Source of the DNA: an uncultured Eubacteriales bacterium
Lineage (GTDB): Bacteria > Bacillota > Clostridia > Oscillospirales > Acutalibacteraceae
NCBI GenBank assembly: GCA_949068525.1
Contig: CARTIQ010000003.1
Span: 1 to 64,000 of the forward strand
Direction of reading: 5' to 3'
DNA: 64,000 nt
The first letter of the stretch is position 1. Each line of letters opens with the position of its first letter. Of the stretch, positions 16,343 through 25,192 are shown in pieces. The translations under genes and the position numbers were made by a program. A model generated the notes under the pieces. It made no database searches. It was not told the origin of the DNA and saw only the letters and a program-made list of their open reading frames with translations.

Positions 16343-17119
16343 TTGCTAGCACATGTAGAAACCTTTAAAAAATATAAATATCTGCTTAAAAATTTGATTA
16401 TGAAAGATATCAAATTAAAGTATCGGCGGTCAATTTTAGGTATATTGTGGAGTGTTTTGAACCCTTTGATGATGATGATTGTTATTTCGGCTGTTTTTTC
16501 AAATATATTCAAGTTTAGTGTTGCAAATTTCCCCATTTATTATTTAACTGGATCTACTTTATTTAACATGCTTTCGGAGACGACTAGTAGCGCCATGATG
16601 TCTATTCTGGGAGCTAGCAGCCTCATAAAAAAAGTTTATATACCTAAGTATATTTTTCCGCTCGAAAAATGCCTATTTGGCTTTGTAAATTTTCTTTTTT
16701 CGATGATCGCTGTTGCAATTATGTACGTGATTTTGGGGTATCCGGTTTATTGGACTGTTTTGCTGTTTCCGATCCCGGTGTTTTATACTTTGGTTTTTGC
16801 TATTGGCATTAGCATGATTTTATCTACATTGAGCGTGTTTTTTCGAGATATAATTCACCTTTATTCAGTGCTGTTAACGGCATGGACATATTTTACGCCG
16901 ATAGTGTACCCGCAAGAGATTTTAAGCTACAAGATAAAGGATATAATGAGCTTGAACCCGATGTTTCATTATGTGCAATATTTCAGGGACGTGATGATGT
17001 ATAATACGGTACCAGGTTTTGGAGAGAATTTAACTTGTGCGTCAATCGCCGTAGGAACACTGATTATAGGGCTGCTGTTTTTTAAAGTGAAGCAGGACAA
17101 GTTTATCCTTTATATGTAA
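16343..17119 (+). CDS. ABC-2 type polysaccharide/teichoic-acid exporter, permease subunit
   Basis: Membrane half of a Wzm/TagG-type exporter that moves polymer glycans across the cytoplasmic membrane. The 258-aa protein starts with the cytosolic amphipathic stretch LKNLIMKDIKLKYRRSILG, which is diagnostic of this subfamily. About six membrane helices follow, with the conserved RDIIHLY and YFTPIVYP near the end of the domain. TTG 16343 is supported by GAGGAGAGG 5 nt upstream. The ATPase gene follows after 48 nt. No glycosyltransferase or teichoic-acid synthesis gene is in view, so the substrate is unknown. Confidence 0.9.
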   Translation: MLAHVETFKKYKYLLKNLIMKDIKLKYRRSILGILWSVLNPLMMMIVISAVFSNIFKFSVANFPIYYLTGSTLFNMLSETTSSAMMSILGASSLIKKVYIPKYIFPLEKCLFGFVNFLFSMIAVAIMYVILGYPVYWTVLLFPIPVFYTLVFAIGISMILSTLSVFFRDIIHLYSVLLTAWTYFTPIVYPQEILSYKIKDIMSLNPMFHYVQYFRDVMMYNTVPGFGENLTCASIAVGTLIIGLLFFKVKQDKFILYM

Positions 17120-17167
17120 TTTTTATTTTTGCAGTTTAAGGCATGAATGTGAGGTTTGTGAAAGATT

Positions 17168-17920
17168 TTGGAAGATAAAAACGTGAATATAATTGAAGTT
17201 AAAGACGTAGAAATGCATTTTAATATGAATAAAGAAAAGATAGATAGCTTGAAAGAATATGTCATAAAATTAGCTCAGTGGCGGCTGATGTACGAGGACT
17301 TTGTGGCTCTCGATAAAGTTAGTGTAGACATTAAAAAGGGCGAAGTTTTTGGAATAATTGGTTATAATGGTTCAGGGAAAAGTACACTTTTAAAGGCTAT
17401 TGCGGGAATTTTGAAGCCGACTTCTGGTACCATAAAGGTTTATGGCACTATTGCACCACTTATTGAGCTTGGTGCTGGGTTTGATTTGGATCTTACTGCA
17501 CGCGAAAATATCTTTTTAAATGGCTCTGTTTTGGGATTTTCTAAAAAAACTATAAGTGATAAATTTGATGAAATTGTAGAATTTTCGGAGCTTAGGAATT
17601 TTTTAGACGTGCCGATGAAAAATTATTCTTCTGGTATGGTGGCAAGGATCGGCTTTTCGGTAGCTACTATAGTCCGCTCAGATATTTTGATTGTTGACGA
17701 AATTTTGTCGGTTGGAGATATTCTTTTTCAGAAAAAATGTGAAAAACGAATCAACACTCTTATGCAGAGCGGAACTACGGTGCTGATTGTTTCGCATAGT
17801 TTAGAGCAAATTCGCAGGTTGTGTAATAGAGTTTTGTGGTTGGACAACGGAAAAATAAAAATGCTTGGCGACACAAAAACTGTTTGCGATGCTTATGAAA
17901 TAGGAATTCCTGTTAATTGA
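17168..17920 (+). CDS. ABC transporter ATP-binding protein, Wzt/TagH type
   Basis: ATPase partner of the preceding permease. In 250 aa it has Walker A GYNGSGKST (65-73), the signature YSSGM (153-157), Walker B ILIVDE (173-178) and the H-loop VSHS. The segment TIAPLIELGAGFDLDLTARE after Walker A is characteristic of polysaccharide and teichoic-acid exporters. The C-terminal carbohydrate-binding domain of long Wzt proteins is absent, so substrate choice must lie elsewhere. TTG 17168 is taken as the start, though the SD (GAGG about 15 nt upstream) is poorly placed. Confidence 0.9.
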   Translation: MEDKNVNIIEVKDVEMHFNMNKEKIDSLKEYVIKLAQWRLMYEDFVALDKVSVDIKKGEVFGIIGYNGSGKSTLLKAIAGILKPTSGTIKVYGTIAPLIELGAGFDLDLTARENIFLNGSVLGFSKKTISDKFDEIVEFSELRNFLDVPMKNYSSGMVARIGFSVATIVRSDILIVDEILSVGDILFQKKCEKRINTLMQSGTTVLIVSHSLEQIRRLCNRVLWLDNGKIKMLGDTKTVCDAYEIGIPVN

Positions 17921-17935
17921 GTGGTGTTTTGCTGC

Positions 17936-17964
17936 TTGAAAAAGGAAATTAAAAATGTTAAAAT
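17936..17964 (+). promoter_or_regulatory. sigma-A-type promoter for miaB-mutS-mutL-miaA
   Basis: TTGAAA (17936-17941), 17-bp spacer, TAAAAT (17959-17964), 34 nt before the miaB start. Confidence 0.5.
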
Positions 17965-17997
17965 TTGTAGGTATGATGTTGTTTGGGGGACTTTATT

Positions 17998-19446
17998 TTG
18001 AAAAATGTTGGGGAGAACCTCTGCGTGCCTAAGTTTGAGGAGTATTTTAATTTAATAAAAAATTTGTTGCATCAAAGAGTCAATTTTCGGGTTCCGCGGG
18101 CTTTTGTGCGCACTTATGGTTGTCAACAAAACGTTTCTGATTCTGAAAAAATAAACGGGATGCTTTTAGCTATGGGTTGCGAATTTGCTCAAAGTTGCGA
18201 GGATGCCGATATTATTGTTTTTAACACTTGTGCCGTCCGCGAAAACGCCGAAGACCGAGTTTTTGGCAATGTGGGAGCTTTAAAGGTTCTAAAAAAGAAA
18301 AATCCTGGCTTAATTATTGCTTTGTGTGGCTGTATGACGGAGCAAGCACATATTGTGGAAAGGTTGCAGCAGAGCTTTCCTTTTGTCGACCTTATTTTTG
18401 GGACTAACTCGCTTGAAAAATTCCCGCAACTAATTTATAAAATTTTGACCGAGAAAAAACATATTTGGTCTAGCAAAGCTGAATGTGATGCCTACGGCGC
18501 GGATGCAAATTTTGGAGGAAATCAAATTAATGAAAGTCTTCCGATTGAGCGCGCTAGCAAGATAAAGGCTTTTTTACCGATAATGTATGGCTGCGATAAT
18601 TTTTGCTCTTATTGTGTTGTTCCGCACGTGCGAGGGAGAGAAAAAAGTCGAAGCGCGCAGGCGATTTGCAATGAGTTTTCTCAGCTTATCGGTAGCGGAT
18701 ACAAAGAGATTACTCTTTTGGGGCAAAATGTTAATTCTTATGGAAAAAATCTTGATGAACGCATAGACTTTGCGCAGCTTTTACGGAGTTTGGACAGTGT
18801 TTCGGGAGATTATTGGCTGCGCTTTATGACTTCGCACCCTAAGGATGTTACGCCGAAATTAATTAACGTTATGGCGAGTGGTAAACATATTTGCCACCAC
18901 TTGCACTTGCCCTTTCAGTCGGGCAGTGACCGAGTTTTAAAGCTGATGAACCGAGGTTATACTCGGCAGGGGTACCTTGAGGTTATTTCTTATGTAAAGG
19001 CCAAAATGCCGGATATCTGCCTGACAAGCGATGTTATTGTCGGATTTCCAGGTGAGAGATATGAGGATTTTTGCGAGACTTTGAGTCTTATAAAAGAGGT
19101 TGGCTTTACCTCGCTATTTACTTTTATTTATTCTAAACGAAGCGGTACTCCGGCTGCAGAGATGGATGATTCTATTTCCGAAAAAGAAAAATTCGCTTGG
19201 TTTCGTGAGCTTTTGGAGGTTCAAAATGAGATAACTACCAGGCAATGCCAAAAGTATGATGGCGAAATTGTGAAGGTTTTGATTGAAGGAAAATCGACCA
19301 AAGAGGGTGCTTTAACGGCGCGGACACAGGGAAACATGATTGTTGACGTTGTGGGGGAAGAGGACTTAGTTGGCAAGTTTGCTATGGTTAAGGTTACTGG
19401 AATTAAAAATTGGTTTTTGACAGGAGAAATAACTGAGGTTTTATAG
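17998..19446 (+). CDS. miaB: tRNA-2-methylthio-N6-dimethylallyladenosine synthase MiaB
   Basis: Radical-SAM methylthiotransferase that converts i6A37 to ms2i6A37 in tRNAs reading UNN codons. The 482-aa product has RTYGCQQNVSDSEK at the first cluster cysteine, then NTCAVRENAEDRVFG, and the SAM-cluster motif CDNFCSYC with VPHVRGREKSR behind it. A TRAM domain ends the protein. TTG 17998 is chosen because GGGGGA (17985-17990) is 7 nt upstream; the in-frame TTG at 17983 overlaps that SD. It leads the operon whose last gene, miaA, makes its substrate. Confidence 0.96.
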   Translation: MKNVGENLCVPKFEEYFNLIKNLLHQRVNFRVPRAFVRTYGCQQNVSDSEKINGMLLAMGCEFAQSCEDADIIVFNTCAVRENAEDRVFGNVGALKVLKKKNPGLIIALCGCMTEQAHIVERLQQSFPFVDLIFGTNSLEKFPQLIYKILTEKKHIWSSKAECDAYGADANFGGNQINESLPIERASKIKAFLPIMYGCDNFCSYCVVPHVRGREKSRSAQAICNEFSQLIGSGYKEITLLGQNVNSYGKNLDERIDFAQLLRSLDSVSGDYWLRFMTSHPKDVTPKLINVMASGKHICHHLHLPFQSGSDRVLKLMNRGYTRQGYLEVISYVKAKMPDICLTSDVIVGFPGERYEDFCETLSLIKEVGFTSLFTFIYSKRSGTPAAEMDDSISEKEKFAWFRELLEVQNEITTRQCQKYDGEIVKVLIEGKSTKEGALTARTQGNMIVDVVGEEDLVGKFAMVKVTGIKNWFLTGEITEVL

Positions 19447-19473
19447 GCTTTGTAAGCAAAGGGGGACTTAAAA

Positions 19474-22107
19474 ATGGCCGAATTATCACCAATGATGCGA
19501 CAATATTTTGATTTAAAGGAACGCTGTAAGGGTTCGATACTATTTTTTAGATTAGGCGATTTTTATGAGATGTTTTTTGACGACGCTATTTTGGTCTCGA
19601 AAGAACTGGAATTAACCTTGACGGGTCGGGATTGTGGCCTAGAGGAAAGAGCTCCAATGTGTGGCGTGCCTTATCATAGTTGTGAGGGGTATATTGCTCG
19701 GCTGGTTGACAAGGGTTACAAGATTGCCATTTGCGACCAATTAGGGGATCCTTCTGCTAAGGGGCTTGTTCGGCGCGATATTACGCGGGTTATTACGCCT
19801 GGAACGGTTATCGAGGGTGCCATGTTGGACGAATCTAAAAATAACTATATTTGCTCGATTTACATTGATGAAATTAATATTGGAATTTGTTTTTGTGACG
19901 TTTCTACGGGAGATCTTTTGGCGACGCTGCTTTTTGGCGCGGATGTTTATCGGCAGGCAGTTAATGAGCTATCTAAATTTAGCCCGAGAGAGATAATTGT
20001 TAGCGGAGCTGTGGAGAAGTTCAAGGATTTTAAGCCGTTTGTGAGCGACAAACTTAAAAGTACAGTTGAGATTAAGCCGCTAAGCACGAGTTTTGATGCT
20101 TGCAAACAGACTGTACTTTTGCAGTTTAAGCCACGCTCTTTGGAAGACCTTAATCTAAATGGCAAAAACGAAACTATTGCAGCGTTGGCGGTTTTATTTG
20201 ACTATTTAAAAGAGACGCAAAAAAACGGTTTGGAGCGCATAAACACTTTAGATGTTTACTCTGAAAGCCAGTTTATGCGCCTGGATTTAACTACGCGCCG
20301 TAATTTAGAGCTTATTGAAACCATGCGTAACAAAGAAAAACGGGGCTCGCTCCTTTGGGTGCTAGACAGGACAAAGACTGCTATGGGTAAGCGTCTTATA
20401 AAGAATTATATTGAGCAACCTTTGGTTAATGTTGCTGCGATTTTGAGGCGGCAGGTAGCAGTGGAGGAGATTTGCTCCGACGTTGTGCTAATGGATAACC
20501 TAAAGAGTGAGCTTAGCGGTGTGCATGACCTTGAGCGCTTGATGACTCGAATTGTCTATGGCTCTGCCAATGCGCGAGAACTTCGATCTTTGTGCTATGC
20601 TACTTCTAAGCTGCCTGCTGTTAAGGACGTGTTATCCCGCGTAAAATCGGAATTACTTGTTGAAATAAATGGTGATATTGATGATTTAGCGGACATTAAT
20701 GCATTGATTGACGATGCTATTGTGGAGGAAGCGCCGATTTCTGTAAAAGAGGGGGGCATTATAAAGCACGGTTACAATGGCGAAATTGATCTTTTGCGCG
20801 GTGATATGTCTAGCGGTAAAGATGTGATGGCGGAATTGGAGATTAAAGAAAAGGCAAGGACAGGTATACCTAAGCTAAAGATTGGATATAACCGTGTTTT
20901 TGGCTATTTTATTGAAGTTTCAAATTCTTTTAAGGATAAAGTCCCGAATGAATATATAAGGAAGCAGACGCTCTCTAACTGTGAAAGGTACATTACAACT
21001 GAGCTAAAGGAGCTTGAGGGGCGTGTGCTTGGGGCTAAGGATAGGGCTGTTCAACTGGAATATGAGCTATTTTGTAAGATTCGCGAGCAGGTTGCGGATA
21101 ATTTAAATAGAGTTCAAAAGACGGCGAAGGCTATTGCTTTGCTGGACGTTTTGTTGTCTTTTGCAATAACTTCTTACGAAAATCGCTTTGTTAAGCCAAT
21201 TGTTAATAATAGTGACAAAATTATTTTGAAAGATTCCCGCCACCCGGTGATTGAAGCTTTGATGAAGGACTCTTTGTTTGTACCAAACGACGTTACACTG
21301 GACACAGGCGAAAACATGATTTCGGTGATTACGGGGCCAAATATGGCGGGCAAATCCACATATATGCGACAGGTTGCTATTATTGCTTTGATGGCGCAAA
21401 TTGGCTGCTTTGTGCCGGCATCTTATGCTGAAATTGGCGTAGTTGAGAGTATTTTTACTCGCGTTGGTGCTTCGGATGATCTGGCGAGCGGCCAGTCGAC
21501 GTTTATGATTGAAATGATGGAAGTTGCGCAGATTATGAACTCTGCGAACGCAAATAGCCTGATTATTCTTGACGAAATTGGTAGAGGAACTTCTACATTT
21601 GATGGCATGAGTATTGCGCGCGCTGTAATTGAGTTTATTGCTGATCACAGCAAATTAGGTGCGAAAACTCTTTTTGCGACGCATTACCATGAATTGATTG
21701 AGCTTGAGAATTTGGTGCCAGGTGTGAAAAATTATAATATAGCCGTCAAGAAACGTGGGGACGATATCACGTTTTTGCGAAGGATTGTGCGCGGCGGTAC
21801 TGACGACAGTTTTGGCATAGAAGTGGCGAAATTGGCTGGCGTGCCGGGGTGGATAATCGATAGAGCCAAGGTGATTTTGAAAGAGATTGAAGACGGTAAT
21901 ATTGCAACTAATATAAAAATTGCCGACGAAGGGACTAGTAGCGAGGAGGTTGGCTTATTTGAACAAGAAAAAATTAACGAAAATGTCGCTAAACCTGGTG
22001 AAAAAGAGGTTATTAAAAAGCTTTTAAGTTTGGACATAAATACACTTACACCGCTTGAGGCCATGGCGCAGTTGTTTGAACTTGTTAATTTGCTTAAAGA
22101 AGGTTAA
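19474..22107 (+). CDS. mutS: DNA mismatch repair protein MutS
   Basis: Recognises mismatches and small loops and recruits MutL. The 877-aa protein is full length. Its mismatch-reading motif GDFYEMF has Phe30, Tyr31 and Glu32. Connector, core and clamp domains follow. The ATPase domain has Walker A GPNMAGKST (about 620-628), Walker B IILDEIGRGTST and TLFATHYHEL. The C-terminal tail (about 800-877) is acidic and helical, as in MutS1 dimer/tetramer tails. SD GGGGGACTT precedes ATG. It lies 27 nt after miaB and 28 nt before mutL. Confidence 0.98.
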   Translation: MAELSPMMRQYFDLKERCKGSILFFRLGDFYEMFFDDAILVSKELELTLTGRDCGLEERAPMCGVPYHSCEGYIARLVDKGYKIAICDQLGDPSAKGLVRRDITRVITPGTVIEGAMLDESKNNYICSIYIDEINIGICFCDVSTGDLLATLLFGADVYRQAVNELSKFSPREIIVSGAVEKFKDFKPFVSDKLKSTVEIKPLSTSFDACKQTVLLQFKPRSLEDLNLNGKNETIAALAVLFDYLKETQKNGLERINTLDVYSESQFMRLDLTTRRNLELIETMRNKEKRGSLLWVLDRTKTAMGKRLIKNYIEQPLVNVAAILRRQVAVEEICSDVVLMDNLKSELSGVHDLERLMTRIVYGSANARELRSLCYATSKLPAVKDVLSRVKSELLVEINGDIDDLADINALIDDAIVEEAPISVKEGGIIKHGYNGEIDLLRGDMSSGKDVMAELEIKEKARTGIPKLKIGYNRVFGYFIEVSNSFKDKVPNEYIRKQTLSNCERYITTELKELEGRVLGAKDRAVQLEYELFCKIREQVADNLNRVQKTAKAIALLDVLLSFAITSYENRFVKPIVNNSDKIILKDSRHPVIEALMKDSLFVPNDVTLDTGENMISVITGPNMAGKSTYMRQVAIIALMAQIGCFVPASYAEIGVVESIFTRVGASDDLASGQSTFMIEMMEVAQIMNSANANSLIILDEIGRGTSTFDGMSIARAVIEFIADHSKLGAKTLFATHYHELIELENLVPGVKNYNIAVKKRGDDITFLRRIVRGGTDDSFGIEVAKLAGVPGWIIDRAKVILKEIEDGNIATNIKIADEGTSSEEVGLFEQEKINENVAKPGEKEVIKKLLSLDINTLTPLEAMAQLFELVNLLKEG

Positions 22108-22135
22108 CTTATTGTTTTTGTAGAGGAAGATAATC

Positions 22136-24145
22136 ATGGGGAAGATAAATGTTCTGGATAAACACATTGCCGAGTTGATAGCTGCAGGCGAAGTTGTGGA
22201 GCGACCGAGCTCAGTAATAAAGGAGCTGGTAGAGAATTCGATTGATGCAGGAGCAAAGACCGTTACCATAGAGATCAAAAATGGCGGCGTGTCGTATATG
22301 CGTATCAGTGACGATGGCTGTGGAATTGAAAAGGACGATATAAGAAATGCATTTTTGCGCAACGCAACGAGCAAAATTAAGTTTGAGGATGACCTTAACA
22401 ATATTGCTACTTTGGGGTTTCGCGGGGAGGCGCTTTTTTCTGTATGCGCGGTCTCGAGGGTCGAGATTATGACTCGGCCGAAGGAGCAGGAAATTGGTAT
22501 GCACTACAAAATTGAAGGCGGGGCGGAGGTTTTATTTGAAGAATGTGGTTGTTCTGCCGGTACAACCATAATTGTGCGGGATTTATTTTATAATACACCT
22601 GCTAGAATGAAGTTTTTGAAAAAAGATAGTTCTGAAGGCTTGGCTGTTGAGAAAATTTTGGATAGGATCGCACTTTCGCACCCTGAAATTGCCTTTAAGT
22701 TTATAAAAGAGGGTAAGTTGCAGCTCAACACTCCGGGCGACGGTAAAATCGATTCTGCTATTTATGCTGTTTATGGCAAAGAGTTTTTCACTTCGCTTAT
22801 GCCAATAGACTATAAGTTTAATGGGATAACAATAACTGGATTTATTAGCAAGCCTACTTTGCCGCGTTCTTCTAGAAATATGCAGCATTTTTTTATAAAT
22901 GGCCGGTATGTTAAAAGCAAAACCGCTATGGTTGCACTGGAAGAGGCTTTTAAGGGCTCAATTATGGTTCAAAAATTCCCGGCTTGCGTTATGTACATTG
23001 ACTTGCCTTTTGATAGTATCGATGTTAATGTGCATCCCTCTAAGGTGGAGGTCCGATTTATCGATGAACGTCCGATTTTTGATGCAATATATCATGGCGT
23101 GAAAACAGCGCTAATAAATAACGGCAAACCTGCAATTTTGAGCAACAATAAGTTTTCTATTCCGGAAATTAAAATTGCGAAGAATATTGATAAAAACAAG
23201 GCTTGCAACGGTGTGAATAATTTATTTAAGATGATAGACTTTTCAGATAAAGCGGATGAGGTAGCCGATTCAAAAATGACTGTTTTGGATAAGCCTGGCA
23301 CGGGCAATGCTGATGAAAGTGATGATACGACGGATTCACCAGAGGTTTATATGCCAAAGAAATCCGAAAATGTTTACCTTAAAAAGCCAGAATTAAAGGG
23401 CGAAACAGTATGTAATATTTTAGATATTAAAGAAGGTGCTTCAAAGGCCAAGAATATTGTTGATACGGGTATAGTCGAAGACATTGCTCTTTCGTCGTTT
23501 ATTGATGAAAATGCAATTGATAAGATTTTTCCTATTAATAGCGCCAAGGTTGAGCAAATTGCGTTGGTTCCGGATGATTTTGACGTTAAAATTATAGGTG
23601 AAATTTTTAACACATATATTATTGTGGGGAAAAATGCCGATGAGGCCGTTCTTATCGATAAACACGCAGCGCATGAGAGGATGATTTTTGAAGAGCTTAA
23701 ATCTGAAAAAGACGCGCCGCTGTCACAGTTATTTTTGGAACCGGTTATTGTGTCTTTGAGCAAAGACGAGTACGCTGCTATTCTTGATAATATTAGTTTG
23801 TTTGTTAACGCTGGCTTTGAACTTGACGATTTTGGAAACGGTGCGATTATTGTTCGGGCTGCGCCAAGTTACCTCGATAACGTTGATATTAGCGATATTG
23901 TTACACAGATGGCGAATTATATTTTGGAGCACAGGAAGAATATTCGCAGCGATTATGTTGAATGGCTGTACGAAAATATCGCGTGTCGGGCAGCGATTAA
24001 AGCCGGCAAAGAGGCAAAACCGCAAGAAATGCAGGCTCTGGTTAAGCGGATAATTAAAGAGGACCCCAGATTTTGCCCCCATGGAAGGCCGATTGCTGTT
24101 ACTGTTAAGCGGCGAGATATCGAGAAAAAATTTGGTCGGGTGTGA
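22136..24145 (+). CDS. mutL: DNA mismatch repair endonuclease MutL
   Basis: Links MutS to strand incision and removal. The 669-aa protein has an N-terminal GHKL ATPase (ELVENSIDAG, DDGCGI, GFRGEAL) to about residue 330. A low-complexity acidic linker (about 340-470) separates it from the C-terminal dimer domain. That domain contains DKHAAHERMIFEE, matching the DQHAxxExxxxE endonuclease motif with Lys for Gln, plus ACRAAIKAG and CPHGRP metal-site motifs. It is therefore a nicking MutL, as expected where MutH is missing. SD GAGGAAG precedes ATG. The stop overlaps the miaA start. Confidence 0.97.
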   Translation: MGKINVLDKHIAELIAAGEVVERPSSVIKELVENSIDAGAKTVTIEIKNGGVSYMRISDDGCGIEKDDIRNAFLRNATSKIKFEDDLNNIATLGFRGEALFSVCAVSRVEIMTRPKEQEIGMHYKIEGGAEVLFEECGCSAGTTIIVRDLFYNTPARMKFLKKDSSEGLAVEKILDRIALSHPEIAFKFIKEGKLQLNTPGDGKIDSAIYAVYGKEFFTSLMPIDYKFNGITITGFISKPTLPRSSRNMQHFFINGRYVKSKTAMVALEEAFKGSIMVQKFPACVMYIDLPFDSIDVNVHPSKVEVRFIDERPIFDAIYHGVKTALINNGKPAILSNNKFSIPEIKIAKNIDKNKACNGVNNLFKMIDFSDKADEVADSKMTVLDKPGTGNADESDDTTDSPEVYMPKKSENVYLKKPELKGETVCNILDIKEGASKAKNIVDTGIVEDIALSSFIDENAIDKIFPINSAKVEQIALVPDDFDVKIIGEIFNTYIIVGKNADEAVLIDKHAAHERMIFEELKSEKDAPLSQLFLEPVIVSLSKDEYAAILDNISLFVNAGFELDDFGNGAIIVRAAPSYLDNVDISDIVTQMANYILEHRKNIRSDYVEWLYENIACRAAIKAGKEAKPQEMQALVKRIIKEDPRFCPHGRPIAVTVKRRDIEKKFGRV

Positions 24146-25116
24146 GTAAAATTACGAATAATGCTGGTTGTGTGCGTATTCCTAAAAATGAAAAAATAAA
24201 TGTTGTGGCCATTGTGGGCCCTACAGCTTGTGGCAAGACGAAAACAGCGATTGAGCTTGCTAAATTATTTGATGGGGAGATTGTATCCGCCGATTCTATG
24301 CAGATTTACAAGGGGATGGATATTGGTACAGCCAAGCCTACTGCCTCTGAAACAGCTGAAGTCGCTCATCATTTGGTCGATTTTTTGGATATTGATAAAG
24401 AATTTAGCGTATCGGATTACGTAAAAATGGCGAGAGAGTGTATAATTGAGATAAGAAATCGTGGTGGATTGCCGTTTATTGTAGGTGGCACGGGACTTTA
24501 TGTGAACTCTTTGCTGGATAACATTAATTTTGCTGACCAAAAACCGAATCCGGAATTACGTGAAAGTTTGGTTGAAAAGTTAAAAAACGAAGGTGCAAAC
24601 TCTTTGCTGGCAGAGCTTGCTTCTTTTGATGGAGAAATGGCTAAAAAGCTATATCCGAACGACACTCTCAGGATTATTCGTGCGATTGAAATTTACCAAA
24701 CAAGCGGAATTACCATGACGGAGTACATTAAGCGTTCTAAAAAAGAGGAGTCGCCGTATAATCCGGTGATTTTGGGTTTATCCTACCGCAACAGGAAGAT
24801 TTTGTATGACCAGATAAACAAGCGGGTAGATAAAATGATCGATGCTGGGTTAATTGACGAAGCTCGGCGGGTTTTGGCCTCTAACTGCGGCAAAACGGCG
24901 ATGAACGCTATTTGCTACAAGGAGTTGGCTCCGTATATAAATGGCCAATGCGAATTGGGTGTAGCGGTTGAAAATTTAAAACAGCAAACACGAAGGTATG
25001 CTAAGCGACAGCTCACTTGGTTTAAAAGAGATGCTCGAGTAGACTGGATTTTTATTGATGATTATTTGAGCTTTAAAGAAATGCTTCAGGTTTGTGTGAG
25101 GACTATAAAATTTTAA
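24142..25116 (+). CDS. miaA: tRNA dimethylallyltransferase MiaA
   Basis: Transfers dimethylallyl from DMAPP to A37 of tRNAs reading UNN, making the substrate of MiaB two genes upstream. The 324-aa protein has the P-loop GPTACGKT (about residues 29-36), then SADSMQIYKGMDIGTAKP and FIVGGTGLYVNSLL, all family signatures. GTG 24142 overlaps the mutL stop in GTGA, so translation is probably coupled. In many Firmicutes hfq follows miaA. Here a HlyD-like membrane protein with its own promoter follows instead. Confidence 0.97.
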   Translation: MSKITNNAGCVRIPKNEKINVVAIVGPTACGKTKTAIELAKLFDGEIVSADSMQIYKGMDIGTAKPTASETAEVAHHLVDFLDIDKEFSVSDYVKMARECIIEIRNRGGLPFIVGGTGLYVNSLLDNINFADQKPNPELRESLVEKLKNEGANSLLAELASFDGEMAKKLYPNDTLRIIRAIEIYQTSGITMTEYIKRSKKEESPYNPVILGLSYRNRKILYDQINKRVDKMIDAGLIDEARRVLASNCGKTAMNAICYKELAPYINGQCELGVAVENLKQQTRRYAKRQLTWFKRDARVDWIFIDDYLSFKEMLQVCVRTIKF

Positions 25117-25140
25117 AAAGCATTAATTTTGTGATATAAT
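25112..25140 (+). promoter_or_regulatory. extended -10 promoter for the HlyD-like gene
   Basis: TGA immediately before TATAAT (25135-25140), with a weak TTTAAA at -35. The predicted transcript would begin near 25147, almost on top of the TTG at 25151. That favours ATG 25193 as the real start. Confidence 0.5.
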
Positions 25141-25192
25141 ACTATAAATCTTGGACGAAAACTTTAGTTTAAAGGATTTTTGGGACGAAACA

